A stretch of 64,000 bases of DNA from Capsicum annuum (Eukaryota > Streptophyta > Magnoliopsida > Solanales > Solanaceae), in NCBI RefSeq assembly GCF_002878395.1, contig NC_061115.1:149048747-149112746 (forward strand), read 5' to 3'. The notes under the pieces were generated by a model that was given only the letters and a program-made list of their open reading frames with translations, was not told the DNA's origin and ran no database searches. Below, piece by piece: positions 38,060 through 49,960 of the stretch. Position 1 is the first letter of the stretch, and every line of letters begins with the position of its first letter. The translations under genes and the position numbers were made by a program.

Positions 38060-39570
38060 TAAAATTCTACAAAATCTCAAGTGTAATTGAACGGGGAATA
38101 AAGTTGAAACATTTGATGATGCAAAATAAGTTGCCTACTGAATTCAAGTTTTCGGTGTTTATCTTTTCTTATTTAAATTTCTCATTTTTATAACACTATA
38201 ATTGATAGATCCGCGTATTTGGTTAGCAAAACGAGTTGATTAGAGCATTGATAACATTCAAAAGATGAAACATGCATTATTTGCTTTATTCATTAGTGTT
38301 ATTCACTGTTTTAAAAGACGAAGACGTGAGGGCGGATGTTTTACTTAGTATGGGATGAGGCATAAGCCTCGAAGCGATAGAGCGTAAGCCCAATGAATTT
38401 TTAAATTTTTAATTTATAATATACGTAAATATTATAAATAATAAATTAATAGCTAAACAAATTAAAACATGATTAAACAAACTCATAAAAATAAAACTTC
38501 TAATATAATCTTACAAGTGTAAATAAAGAAATGTTATAATAGATACTATGAGATACAAATCAACTCTTAACATCTTAACTTTTAAATAATAAAAGAATTA
38601 TATTTTTATAAAATATATTACTATCGTACTATGTAATTTACATCTTTAAAAGAAAATAACCAATAAACTTTCTTAGTTCCCTTACGATAATTTTGAGATA
38701 GTAAAATACAATAATTTACTTTTAAATAGCAATGATTTTGAGACATATGACAAATGATAAAATATGAAAATTTTGAGCCGTGTGAAAATAATATGAAGAC
38801 AAATGGTAAGTGAAGTTGTAAAATTCAGCTAATTAAGTATTTTTTAAAGAAATATTAAATGATATTCACCCTCACAATGTTTTTAAATAATAAATATGCA
38901 ATACAATGACTTGTTATTTGAGTTATTCTCAATCTTTTAGTTCTATAGATGAAAAAATTACTAAGCATCATTTATTTATTAGAAAATCATAAGGGTCAAT
39001 AAAGTCAATGAAGGAATTCAACACATAATTTGTCTAAGACTCTTTAGTGGAGCCTCGAGCTTTGAGCGTTGGACGTTAGGCGTGCTTAGGGGGTACAGTC
39101 GGACACTTAAGGTGTAAACCCCATAGGACTAGGCCTCACACCTATACCTCGAGATATTTTATCAGTGCTCTACTCCGAAACGAGCCATAAAACTGCCTCT
39201 ATTAGGTATATTTATTTGTCAGTAAGATTTAAAGAGATTAAACGCTGGATTTGCTATACTATAACACTTTATTAATTTGACTAAATGGTGTCCCAACCTA
39301 CTAAAAGCTATAGAAATTTCATTACTACAATTTTTTGTGATGCGCCTAATCTTGCTTCATAATTGTCTTGAACTAATATTCTAAGTTATATTTAGTGAAC
39401 TAAATTTTTATTATCTGTATGTATAATTTTGTTAGATTCATTAAATAAGTATTTATGTTCATGTAATATTATCAGCTGTCATGAACGGCACATACTTTGT
39501 CGCCATAATTTCTTAGAGAAACTTAATGCTTCTTCTTAAGCTTTTCCTAGAGCAATATTGTCATCAGTGC
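38060..39570. other. AT-rich stretch with two GC-richer blocks (degenerate element)
   Basis: Mostly AT-rich DNA. At 38330-38400 and 39045-39150 two GC-richer blocks carry related words (GAGGCATAAGCCTCGAAGCG and GGAGCCTCGAGCTTTGAGCG). They enclose about 650 bp of AT-rich DNA and outer words CACTGTTTTAAAA and (reversed) CACTGATAAAATA. This could be an old TIR element. The boundaries are uncertain. Confidence 0.35.
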
Positions 39571-39899
39571 AAAGTTTTCAATGCAGCTTTTCATGCAACT
39601 CTCATTGTTATTATCGTATTGGTTGAGAAATTTAAAACAATGGCCAAGGAAAATTCAACTTTATAACAAAATCCAACTTCATAAGTACTTGTTCGAATTG
39701 ATAAAAAGCAACGGAAGGTGTAGTTATCCAACTGACCAAGATTTGTGTAATCCATTCAAGATTTGTGTAATTTATTCATTGTTACAAACATGTATTACAA
39801 TATTTTGCAAAGCATTGAACAAGGTAGTCAAGATAAATGAGTCGGACTATAAGAAAAAGATATAGAATTGAATATCACAAAGTAAATTCAATTCCCTCC
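39571..39899 (+). other. open frame of unknown meaning upstream of the GDH fragment
   Basis: A 94-residue frame (39581-39865, MQLFMQLSLLLSYWL) overlaps another frame reading TLIVIIVLVEKFKTMAKENS. Neither matches a family that I know. It may be part of the same transferred DNA as the GDH fragment; I would not call it a gene. Confidence 0.3.
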
Positions 39900-40225
<326 letters not shown>

Positions 40226-40622
40226 AATATTATGCTCTCAACACAAGTACTTCGAGGGAATATTTAATATCTGGATCTTAAAGTTGATTAATTGAGAAAA
40301 GCATATGATGACTTGTGTGTTTAAAACAATAAAATTATAATAATTGAAATAAATTTAGTTTAATATATTGAGAATTTTTAGGAGACAGTCGATTATTTTA
40401 TTGAATTAGGTATATAGAATCAACATTCATGTATGAAATATATGTTTTATTTAATAACTTCAATTCAATATTTTAATATAATATTTGTATAAAAACCTTT
40501 ATTTTATCCCATATCAATACAGATATAGTTTCAGAAAATAATTATATAAATTTTAATATAATGGATGCAATTTGCCAGAGGCACAAAGTAAATATCTTTT
40601 ATAAGAAAGTAGATCTATTCCT
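40226..40622. other. AT-rich, nothing recognised
   Basis: No coding frame, repeat or element end seen downstream of the GDH fragment up to the word GTGTGTTTGGTATGAAGG. Confidence 0.4.
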
Positions 40623-41880
40623 AGGGTGTGTTTGGTATGAAGGAAATTATTTTCCTAAAAAATATTTTCTTGAAAAATAAGTGATTTTCTTACTTATTTT
40701 CTATTGTTTGGTTAGTAAGAAAAATTTATCATCCCAAGAATATTTAAGTATAACATGAAAAAATATTAATTATACGAGACTCAACCTGAGACCTCGACTA
40801 CCCGACTCAATACGAGAATCGACTCCCCACCGCAATCCGAGATACAAGTCCCTACCTCAACAATTAACTCTTGATCCCGACCAAAGATCTAACTCCCGAC
40901 GCAATACTTGAGATTCGAGATATGACCTTGACCTAAGACTCAACTTTCATACCTGATCTCGACACGAACTGATGATTTGACTATTGATCCTGATCCCATT
41001 TCTACAACTCTCGATATGGATCCGACTTTGACTCCCAAATTGAGAACTGACCCTAACGTTAAACCTAACACGTCTAATCTCAAGATTTGACCACGACCCC
41101 AACTCTCAACTTAAACCTAACCCCAACTCCAAACTCGAGAACCAATCCTACCCCATTCTCAACTTGGGAAATGACCCCGACTCTAGAATCTTGACTCGAC
41201 TCTCGATGTAGAACCTGACCTCAACTCTAGACTCCCAACTTTGTCTCCTGAGACCCAACTTCTAACACTAGACTTGACTAGAGCTTGCACCTGACTTAGT
41301 ATCCAACTCTAAACCTAGGTCCTAGGACCCAATAACCTCAATCTCGGTGAGGAATCAAACTCTAACTCTCAATTTATAACCTAAATTTGACTCCTAACTC
41401 CAAAATAAAACTAACCTTGACTCTCGACATATTATCCAACTTTGGCTCCTGACTTGAGACTCGACCACGATTTCTAATTCAGGATTCAACTCCCAATATA
41501 AAACCCGACCTCAACACCTAACCCAATACCTAACCTGACTCTTGATTAAGGTTGGACCTTATGTATGGGTTGATAATCGGGAGTTAGGTTGGGGTCTCTG
41601 AGTTAGTTTTGGGTCGAGGTCGGGATAGAAGTCAAACCCAGGGTCGGGAGTTTGGTCAAGATCGAACCTACTTCCTCTTTTGTGGTTGGACCCGAGTTAA
41701 TATCGAAAATTTCTCTTGAATCGAGGTTGGGTTGGGTCAAGTACAAGATATCGAATCAAGGTCAAATTCTAGGAGTTGAGGCTCAAATTAGGGCTTAGAG
41801 TGGGGTCTCGAGTTAAGGTTGGATCCTGGGTCCAACGTCTCGACTCAAGGTTAACTCAACTTTCAATTCTGATCCCGATC
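40623..41880. repeat. low-complexity GACTC/CCGAC repeat with strand switch
   Basis: Starts with GTGTGTTTGGTATGAAGGAA, a common solanaceous repeat end, and then short irregular repeats. From about 40780 to 41540 the plus strand is a pyrimidine-rich chain of words such as GACTC, CCGACC and AACTC. From about 41545 to 41870 the composition flips to GGGTCG, GGTCGGG and GAGTTAG words, the reverse complement type. The two halves could pair as a long imperfect hairpin. The frame 41776-42051 spans this and is not a gene. Confidence 0.65.
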
Positions 41881-42047
41881 ATCAACCTTCAATACATCTC
41901 TAGAATAAATAATCAGGTAAACTATTTAAATATAATTTTTATCTTTATTGATTTTTTAGCAATATTTTTATACAAGCTTATTATTAAACGTTCGATACAC
42001 GTGCAACGCAAGTACATTGAACTAGTATATATATATATACACACACA

Positions 42048-42079
42048 CTAGAGGAGCATGACCCGTGTCAGCACTGGCC
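42048..42079 (-). mobile_element. Helitron-like 3' terminus (minus strand)
   Basis: On the minus strand the sequence has an imperfect hairpin (GGCCAGTGCTGACACGGGT, 42079-42061), then about nine bases, then CTAG at 42051-42048 followed by T. This is the arrangement of a Helitron 3' end. The element would extend to the right; its 5' end was not found. Confidence 0.4.
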
Positions 42080-42099
42080 CAACATTAAGATATTTATTT

Positions 42100-44300
42100 A
42101 TCTTTTCAATCTTGATATATTTAAATAAAATTTTTTAATAAAAGGATTGCATATGTTTTCTAGGATTCATCCGGAATCTAGCATGAGTTCAACATATGTT
42201 ATTTTAATATGTATTTAGATAATTTACGCTGTTAACTATTGTAATCTATAATATTTTTTATGTAATTTTTAAATTAATATACATTACTTTTCTTGTCCAA
42301 ATTTTTGTGGCATTGATAGTCAATTATATTTTAAAAATAATTTAAGTTTTTAATTATTGTGATTTATTATACTTTTCTTCTATTCCAATTTTAGTGACAC
42401 TAATATAATTTTAAGAGTCGATCAAATATTTTATATCTTTCAAATTTTGTAAGTTGTTAATTATTGTGATTTCTAGTATTTTTCATGTAATATTTTTGAA
42501 ATATATAACATATTAAATTATTTTTAGATATTTTAAGTTGTTAACTATTGTAATTTATAATACTTTTTATGTAATTTTTGAATAATATATGTTACTCTCC
42601 TTGTCTAGAGTTTTGTGTCGATGATAGCCAATTATATTTTTTAAAATAATTTAATTTTTTGATCATTGTGATTTATAATATTTTTTCTGTTTCAACTTAT
42701 GTGGCACAATTCTTAAATGATCATAATAATTAATTAGGGGTGATATAGTAAAATGTAATTATTAATATTTATTATTTATTATTTTTATTATGTGTATGTG
42801 TTGATTCAAGAAGAATTTGGAAACATTTTGAAATGTGTTGAATGTTAAAAATGTTAATAATCCATTTGGTGCTTCTTCATTTCTCTACATTTATCTCTTG
42901 TGTGTTTTTACTCTTTCGCCCTTTGAGTATGCGTAGTAATTTTTATTTTTTTTAAAATATATATATAGTAAAATCGTAGATTCAATATTATTAATTTTTT
43001 AATACATAAGTGACTTATAATAATTAATTGCGGGTGATACATTAAAATCACGATTGAAGCAGCAGAAATCAGTAAATTTTAAAAAAAAATTGTTATTTAA
43101 AGTACTTTTTATTTCATTTTCAAATAATATATGTTTTTTATATCTTCTTTTGTCCCGTCCTAATTTATGTGGCACTAATATAATTTGATAGTCAATCAAA
43201 TATTTTATGTTGACATATCATTTTGTTATTCTTATTTTTCTAATACATAAATGACTTATAATAAGGAGTGATATAGTAAAATCATCGTTCGTAAGATGAA
43301 AATTTAATTTAAAACATTAAGAGTTAATTTCGCATTTTATGTCTATTTTATTTTTCATTAAATATTATTTATTTTCTTAATACCTAGATGACTCATAATA
43401 ATTAATTAAGAACTATTGATTATGTTATTACTATAAAAATTAATATAATTTTATCACATCCAATAGGAATCATCGATAATTTACCGAAATAGTATATTAA
43501 TTAAATACGGGATGCTATATTTGCATATGCAAAATATGATATTATTAAATATTATTGGATAGTGCATTACATTTATCTTTCACAATAATAAAATTTTACT
43601 ACATATTTTTCTTTATTTCTTTTTAACTTGATACATATTGAATCAACACAAATTCTAAGAAAATATTCATTAGAAATTTATTTTATTAAATTAAATTTAC
43701 TAATTTTGTACTTTAAAATTTTAAATTTAATTTTAAATATTAGTATTTTTATATAAGAAAAAAATAATTTTAAAATTTAAATTTACTAAAATAAATAAAT
43801 AAATAAAAAGAATAATTTTCTATATAAAAGTCAATTAAAATAATAAAATTGATTTACTTTAAATATTTAGTTACAATTAATTAAGATGATTTTTTATTTT
43901 GTCATGATTTATGGTGCACCGATAAAATTTTGAGAGATGAATAGAACTTTTATCTATTTTTAAAAAAGTATTTTAACTTGTTAATTATTGTGATTTATAA
44001 TAATTTTTACGTAATTATCAAATAATATATTTACTCCTTGTGTCCCAATTTATGTGGCTTCGATACAATTTTGAGAATCAACTAAAAATTTTATATATCT
44101 TTTAAATATTTTAAGTTGTTAATTATTATGATTTGTAGTACTTTTTATTTTATCTCAATTTATGTGGCATTACTAAAATAATGAGAGTCAATAAAATTTC
44201 TATATGTCTTTTAAATATTTTATGTTATTAATTATTGTGATTCGTGATAACAAATTAGTTTTGAACATGATAGCCAATTAAATAAATAAATAAAAATTAC
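42100..44300. repeat. diverged AT-rich repeat array
   Basis: Recurring module with the words TTAATTATTGTGATTTATAA (near 42355, 42545, 42660, 43980, 44235), CCAATTTATGTGGCA (near 42290, 43160, 44045, 44155) and TAATTTTGAGAGTCAAT. Spacing varies, roughly 100 to 200 bp, with AT-rich filler. The CCAATTTATGTGGCAC word is common at MITE ends in Solanaceae, so this may be a pile of MITE-derived sequences. No coding. Confidence 0.6.
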
Positions 44301-44388
44301 TTCCAATATGTGGTTATAATTAATTAATATAAATTAATAGAATATATTAAATATTTAAACCATTATAATGAAACAATGAAATTATTAT

Positions 44389-44658
44389 ATATTGGGGTAT
44401 GATATTTAATTAAGTGGGAGTGGAGGAGTTTTTTGGTAATTGCATGAGAGGTGGTCAAAACTACATCTTCTATATAATAGAAATATATAATGGTTTAAAT
44501 ATTTAATAGAAATATAGAAGCTACCTCTTCTATATAATAGAAATATATAATGGTTTAAATATTTAATAGAAATATAGAAGAGGTAGTTTGGACCACCTCT
44601 CATGCAATTAGCAAAAAATCTCTCCACTTCCACTTAATTACATACTATACCCCAATAT
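44389..44658. mobile_element. foldback MITE with about 90-bp inverted ends
   Basis: The left end ATATTGGGGTATGATATTTA is the near-exact inverse of the right end, and the similarity runs for about 90 bp on each side (TTGCATGAGAGGTGGTC on the left, GACCACCTCTCATGCAA type on the right). The middle is an exact 60-bp direct duplication (44461-44520 and 44521-44580, one mismatch, A/C at the fifth base). The target duplication is unclear. The minus-strand frame 44406-44633 arises from the repeat. Confidence 0.8.
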
Positions 44659-44725
44659 CGGGTTGGACAGTGCCAATGAGTTCATATACTAGATAATAAA
44701 TGAAGAAGAGGGAAAACGAAAGTAC

Positions 44726-45082
44726 CTCTTCCCGGAGTTGGAAGGACGGTCGCAACTCTTTGTACTTTTATCAGGCAGAAGATGAGGAGATTCTAACTTG
44801 GCAGTTGATGAAGATGGTGTTGGAATAGTAATCTCTTTACCTTTGCTCATCATACCTGATGACGTTGTGCCATTCAAGAGGGACAATACATTATCATTGG
44901 AAGAAAGTACTTCTGCAGCCAAATACTGGCCGCACACATCTGCTTCGTAGGATCAAAGTGTTTTGCAGTTGCAACATAAATTCCTTCCCCTTGGTTAGCT
45001 CAGTAATCACTATTTCTCTCTCCCAACAATTCTGTTCTTCTATTTTTTTGCAAAATGTCGAAGCTAAACAAAGTCACAAAAC
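44726..45082 (-). pseudogene. WRKY group III-like exon 1 fragment with frameshift
   Basis: The minus-strand frame reads CKKIEEQNCWEREIVITE then LTKGKEFMLQLQNTL. It shifts near 44944-44960 and goes on CGQYLAAEVLSSNDNVLSLL and KLESPHLLPDKSTKSCDRP to NSGK, where GTACTTTC at 44725 can be a splice donor. The pattern (ELTxGKE, then a VLSS...LSLLN helix, then LESP with a Ser/Asp-rich part) resembles the N-terminal exon of group III WRKY transcription factors. No start ATG is in frame and no WRKYGQK exon was seen in the 8 kb downstream, where MITE and repeat DNA stands. I infer a truncated, dead gene copy. The similarity is short, so other identities are possible. Confidence 0.5.
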
Positions 45083-45401
45083 TGATTGACTGACTACGTT
45101 AGATCAAACTATAGCCAACTAAAAAGTTGATTTTGAAGATCTGAATACGAATATGAGAAAAGAAATTTGTTAGTGCGAACACTTGCTCACTAGTCTCGTA
45201 GTTGGTAACAAATGTAGTACGTAATAGGTAGAGTCAATGCATATTGTATTAGTTGACTATCAAGGCCTTTGTGCATTCGAGACTACTGCCTTCCTGCCTT
45301 TTTTAACAAGGAAATGAAACTTGAAAATAAACGGTTTAAAGGGAGAAAACAAGACGAGAGTTAAGTTGACTATCAAGGCTTTTTCGCCTCATTTTATTTT
45401 A
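45083..45401. other. intergenic
   Basis: No gene. The phrase TTGACTATCAAGGC occurs near 45255 and again near 45366. Otherwise nothing was recognised. Confidence 0.4.
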
Positions 45402-45644
45402 CTCCCTCCATTTCAAGAATATCCTAGTTTTTGACACGAAGTTTAATAAAATAGAGAAGATTTTTTATTCTTGTGGTCCTAAATTAAACCTGTGTCAAAT
45501 ATACTAAAATGTCCTTCAATCTTGTGGTCTTAGGCATGACACGTGTAAAGTTGAAATTAAAGGATTATCAAAAGAGGAAAGGGATCATTCATTTTGAAAT
45601 GGACTAAAAACAAAAGTAAGTCATTTTTTTTTAAACGAATGGAG
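45402..45644. mobile_element. Stowaway-like MITE
   Basis: The 243-bp block starts CTCCCTCCATTTCAAGAA and ends ACGAATGGAG, with inverted similarity of the ends. It is flanked by TA on both sides (45400-45401 and 45645-45646), as expected of Stowaway (Tc1/mariner) MITEs. Non-coding. Confidence 0.72.
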
Positions 45645-45763
45645 TAAATTGCTTGAGGTTTTATTAACATCATAGTGAACTTGAACTGCATTTGGTAATG
45701 GTTAGAGTTAAACAACTTGGAAATTAAGAGCAAAATAAATATGAATTTGGACAATTCTATAAA

Positions 45764-46940
45764 GGACTGTTTGAAAAGTCATCTAGTAATTGAATTTAAT
45801 GTAATTGAATGTAATTGCACTATTTGACATATTTGATTGACTATGTAATTACTTAATCGGTAATTTGGTGTAATTGACATAGAGTAATTATACTCTTCAA
45901 TTCACTGAAGTTGTGAATTGCTGGTAATTACATGGTGTAATTACAAGCTGATTATGTTTTTTTAATTTCTTCCTTTTATTTCTATTTTTAGTTTTTTGTT
46001 TGAATTTATTGTAAGTTTCTATTATTTTAAATTCTTTTTATTTTTATTATTTTAATATTTTTATAAAAAAAATTAATTTTATATTATTTATATTTCATTT
46101 CCTTCTGATTTTCCAAACTTTACTTCCTGTGCTTCTAATATTATTTATATTTTATAATCTATGTTTTTATTTTTCTTATGTTAATTTTTTTCATTTAGCA
46201 TATTTAGTTCCTACTCTAATTTTTAAATTGAGTAAAATTCATTGTTGAATAAGGTTATAGACTTAATTTTTTTTTCTTTTATTTTGAACCATATTTAAGC
46301 ATGTTATGTTGAAATTTAATTTGACATAAGAGAATTATTTATTTATTTTTTAATTTTAAACTTTTGTTATAGTTTCAGTTCCAATTTATTTATTTTACTA
46401 GTATTGACTTGATATTTCACATTGTAAACCATTCATTTTTTAGTTAGAATTGATAGATTATTTTTTTGTTAAATATTTTAATAATTTTATGATGTTATAT
46501 TTTTAATATTAATCTTTTTGTGAAATATGCATTTCATGATGTTCTTAAAAATCATGTGCTTTAATTTTTATGATTAATTTAATTAAAATATACTGCTCTG
46601 AAAAATATAAATCAATTATTTTTTCTATAAGAACATATGTTTATACATTAATATATTTTGAAAGACTCTCTCTATATACATATATATATATATATCATTT
46701 GTAAAGTCTCTTATATGTCTAGTATAAATTTTTAGTTTATGATAATTAATTTTTATTTTATAAATATAATATAACCATGTAATTATATTTGTACAATCAA
46801 GCAGTACACTTCTAATTAAATTATAGTTATATTATGACAAACAACAGGTCATCGTAATTATTTTATTATATTATTATTAAGCTGGTAATTACTATCAAAT
46901 AATTACACCAATTTTAATTACAGGCGGCTTTTCAAAGACT
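45764..46940. mobile_element. possible non-autonomous TIR element, hAT type
   Basis: The left end GGACTGTTTGAAAAGTC and the inverted right end AGTCTTTGAAAAGCC share TTTGAAAAG, followed on each side by TAATT words. The interior is very AT-rich and non-coding and contains an (AT)n run near 46678-46695. An 8-bp target duplication could not be confirmed. Confidence 0.45.
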
Positions 46941-46944
46941 AATT

Positions 46945-47788
46945 ATTGGAAGTCTTCTGTCTTTTCAACCAAACTTTGAACTATGACATAATATCATACT
47001 GCATAAGTTAATTTTTTTTTATTTTTTTTTTTGCCTCATTTGATAATAGTTTATCGGGAATAAGTGATAACTTTATGGGTTATGAAACTTAGAAAATAAG
47101 TTTTATCTCGTAAGACAACACATGTGACTTGCAAATTTTTTTGCCTTGCAATTTATATTTATTTTTTTCAATTTCAGAGGTATTATGGACCACTTTTGTT
47201 ACTAGAAGTATAGAATAACAGGATAAGTTTCTTTTTTAGCCAATTCGAATTTAGTAAACGAAGAATTGCTCGACAAATTGAATCTAACCAAAAGTTCAAC
47301 TGAAATAAATAAAATTGTTGATGCAAATGACTGGCAAATTTCCAAGAGTTTCCAATGCGAAATCTGATTTGTATCCTTTGTTTCGTGAGAAATACACTCC
47401 AACGGCTTCTTTAGTATAAATGATTTGGAAATACTTCCAGTTCTGGAAATAAGATGCAGGGCCTAAAGGGAAAATGTTTATTCCTGAACTGCCTGTGTGA
47501 GCTCATTTATATTGCCGTCCCAAGCCTGAACAAGGGAAGAAGGTTGCCAAGGGTTAATTCGAAATAGCCTCTCTATCCATAAAAGTAAAAATCTTGTCAA
47601 ATTTTACTTATAAAATTACAAAATTACATTAGGTATGTTGTTAGAAATCACGCATTATTTTCCCCTCATATTTAGCACCCTCAACGGTCATCTACTTGGC
47701 TCTGACATTTAGCATAATTGAAATATGAAGTAACAAAATATCCAAAAAATTTCCCCAAGCTATCAGAATCATTTACATGTAACCGGCT
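46945..47788. other. intergenic, nothing firm
   Basis: AT-rich with one less AT-rich patch (47450-47570). The minus frame 47202-47402 has no recognised family. No splice-consistent gene. Confidence 0.4.
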
Positions 47789-49186
47789 CTTAAAATTAAA
47801 GTAAATTTCAGAGTGGTCATCTAGCTTTATGTTTATTATTATTTAAAAATTATTATTTTTATTTTGTTATACAAAAGTAATTTAATTTTGCTTATTTTTC
47901 ACAAAAGTCATTTTAATAAAATTTGTTTCAAAATCTTATATAAAATGTGAGATGAAATTAAAAAAGATACCCTATATTTGAGGATAGGTTCAAACGGACC
48001 CCCCAAATATACTTTTGAGAAGTTTTTGTGTTTTAAGCTTGCTATATGTGAGTACATTTGACCTCTATGAAATACTTAACAAACTCTAATTATTAAATTT
48101 TGCAAAACTCTAAAAATGAAAAAATTAATATTGAGTCACATTTAGAGGTTTATTATTTGCAATTTTTTTTTTTTGAATTTATTGCAGGATTTGGTGTAAC
48201 TTGTTAGATTAATTTATTTATTTGTAGAATAATTTCATAGATTCCTTCACAAGTTTAGCTTTAAAACGTTGATCTCTCATGTTACATATGATATCACATT
48301 TACTTTGATTGTTTTGATTTCTTTGTAACAATTCTTTTAATGTATTTATTACTATAACAAAGTTGTATACTTGAAATTAACTAATTTATGAAATAATTAA
48401 AATACCATGGTGTGAAATACTTTTATAAATTTTTAAAATTTTCATTATGCCGCAACTATCAATTTTCAACAAATCTTTCAACTTCGCCCCCTGCACTTCC
48501 AAACTATATATCATCCAAAAAATTTTAGTTTTTAAATTACATAATAAGCAAGATTATTTTATTTTTTATTTCTTTTACTAACTTTATTTACTAAAAAATA
48601 TTGTAGTTTACTTTGCATTATCAATGTATTGAAAATAATATTCATAGAAACTATTATAAATAATTTGAAAATAAAATCTATCTATTTATTAGTGTAATGA
48701 TAATATGAACAAAATAATATGTAGCAAAAGTAAAAAAAAAAGATATCTATAAATTAATCAAACAAAATAGTATATTATTAAAAGGATATGTAAATGAAAA
48801 TGTAATCATTGCACATTTATGATAAATAAATTTTAAGATTTTTTTGTTTCTGATTTTACTTTTGTTCAATATCGTTAATTTAATTAATAGAGTTTGTCAA
48901 ACATATGAAAATAAAAAAGCTTATTTTTATTATCAATATAATGGATCAAAACTACTTAAACGTATATTTGAGGGGTCATTTTAAACCTACCCTCAAACAT
49001 AAGAGAGCATTTTTTATTTCATCCTAAATTTTAGATCGTGTTTTAACCAAATTTTGTCAAAATAACTTTTGTAAAAGATGGGGCAAAGTTAGATGATTTT
49101 TGTGTAACAAAACAAAGAAAAAGATTTTTAGATAAAGAATACAAAGTTTGATGACCACCATGAAATTACTCTTAAAACTAAAAGTT
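47789..49186. mobile_element. TIR element with about 230-bp inverted ends
   Basis: Inverted similarity pairs 47789-48020 with 49186-48955. Examples are GTGGTCATC near 47814 against GATGACCACC near 49150, TTTGTTATACAAAAGT near 47860 against the inverse of TGTGTAACAAAAC near 49100, and CCTATATTTGAGGATAGG near 47970 against the inverse of CCTACCCTCAAACATAAG near 48985. The interior is AT-rich and non-coding. Long inverted ends suggest a Mutator-like or foldback element; no transposase is present. Exact ends are approximate. Confidence 0.65.
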
Positions 49187-49479
49187 GTCGATAAACAATT
49201 GAAATGTCCAAATATACCCCTACAATGGTTGACCAATTTTTTCATGAGGGAAAACTGCAAGTAGGAGGGGTTTATTTGAGACGAAAGATGAAGGTGAAGG
49301 CTTCTAGTGCCATAGGTAAACGGAGTGCATATATATAAAATAAATCGGACACATAGACAGTGGCGGATTCAGGAATTTTTTTCAGGAGATTTGAAAAATG
49401 AAAATATAAATGCGTGAATAAGCAAACAAAATAAAATTTAAAGGAATGTAATAGTAATACTAGTATATAGTTTTTTTTT

Positions 49480-49620
49480 TTATTTATAAAGTTGTACAGC
49501 CACCGGACATATTTTTATTAAGAAAAAACCAACCTACCCACCCCTAGCGGGGATCGCACCCGCGAAGTGGGTGAAGTAAGCAACCCTAGAAGGGCAGATA
49601 ATACCACTGAGCTATTTACA
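49480..49620 (-). mobile_element. tRNA-derived SINE
   Basis: On the minus strand there is a perfect RNA polymerase III A box (TAGCTCAGTGG, 49614-49604). It is followed 42 nt later by a B box with one mismatch (GGTGCGATCCC, about 49560-49550) and then a non-tRNA body with GGTTGGTTTTTT. Spacing and order suit a tRNA-like SINE head. There is no cloverleaf that would make it a working tRNA gene. Confidence 0.6.
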
Positions 49621-49738
49621 ACCTTGTTTCAATTGGTTCAAAATTAATATATATACATAAATATAAATTTTTTACCTTAACCTTGTTTCAATTGGTTCAA
49701 AATTAATATATATACATAAATATAAATTTTTTACCTTG
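49621..49738. repeat. exact 59-bp tandem duplication
   Basis: The 59-bp unit beginning ACCTTGTTTCAATTGG at 49621 is repeated without change at 49680. It abuts the SINE head and lies within the hAT-like MITE. Perfect identity suggests a recent slip or exchange. Confidence 0.9.
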
Positions 49739-49834
49739 TATATACAATGTAATTTTTTGCCGAGGGAATTCGGATGAACCCCCTGACAAACACGCAGGTC
49801 CGCCCCCGAACATAGGGGTTAAAACAGCTTAAGC

Positions 49835-49960
49835 CCCCTCAACAACAGCAAAAACAACGTATCAGTGTAATCCCACAAAATGGGGTATGTGCCTCTATGG
49901 AGGGTAGAGTATACACATGCCTTACCATTATATTAGAGGTAAAGAGGTAGATCATACACA
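49835..49960 (-). mobile_element. RTE LINE 3' end fragment
   Basis: Contains ACAACAGCAAAAACAACG then CAGTGTAATCCCACAAAATG and GGAGGGTAGAGTATACACAT. This is the inverse of the common solanaceous RTE 3' tail ending in (TTG)n, and it resembles the tail at 55495-55610. It lies just downstream of the CHID1-like gene and could form part of its 3' UTR. Confidence 0.55.

Larger units (their letters stand above)
49358..49808. mobile_element. hAT-like MITE (CAGTGGCGGA end)
   Basis: The left end CAGTGGCGGATTCAGGAA and the inverted right end CGGGGGCGGACC are related. The flanks ACATAG (in 49350-49357 and 49809-49816) agree at 6 of 8 positions, which fits an 8-bp hAT duplication. This end type is very common in Solanaceae. 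Inside it are a SINE and a 59-bp tandem duplication. Confidence 0.65.

Noticed and set aside
44406..44633. Protein with repeated FYISIKYLNHYIFLLYRR blocks
   Set aside because: It is a translation of the MITE centre duplication.
49540..49620. Functional tRNA gene
   Set aside because: A and B boxes are present, but there is no paired acceptor stem or anticodon arm; a SINE head fits better.
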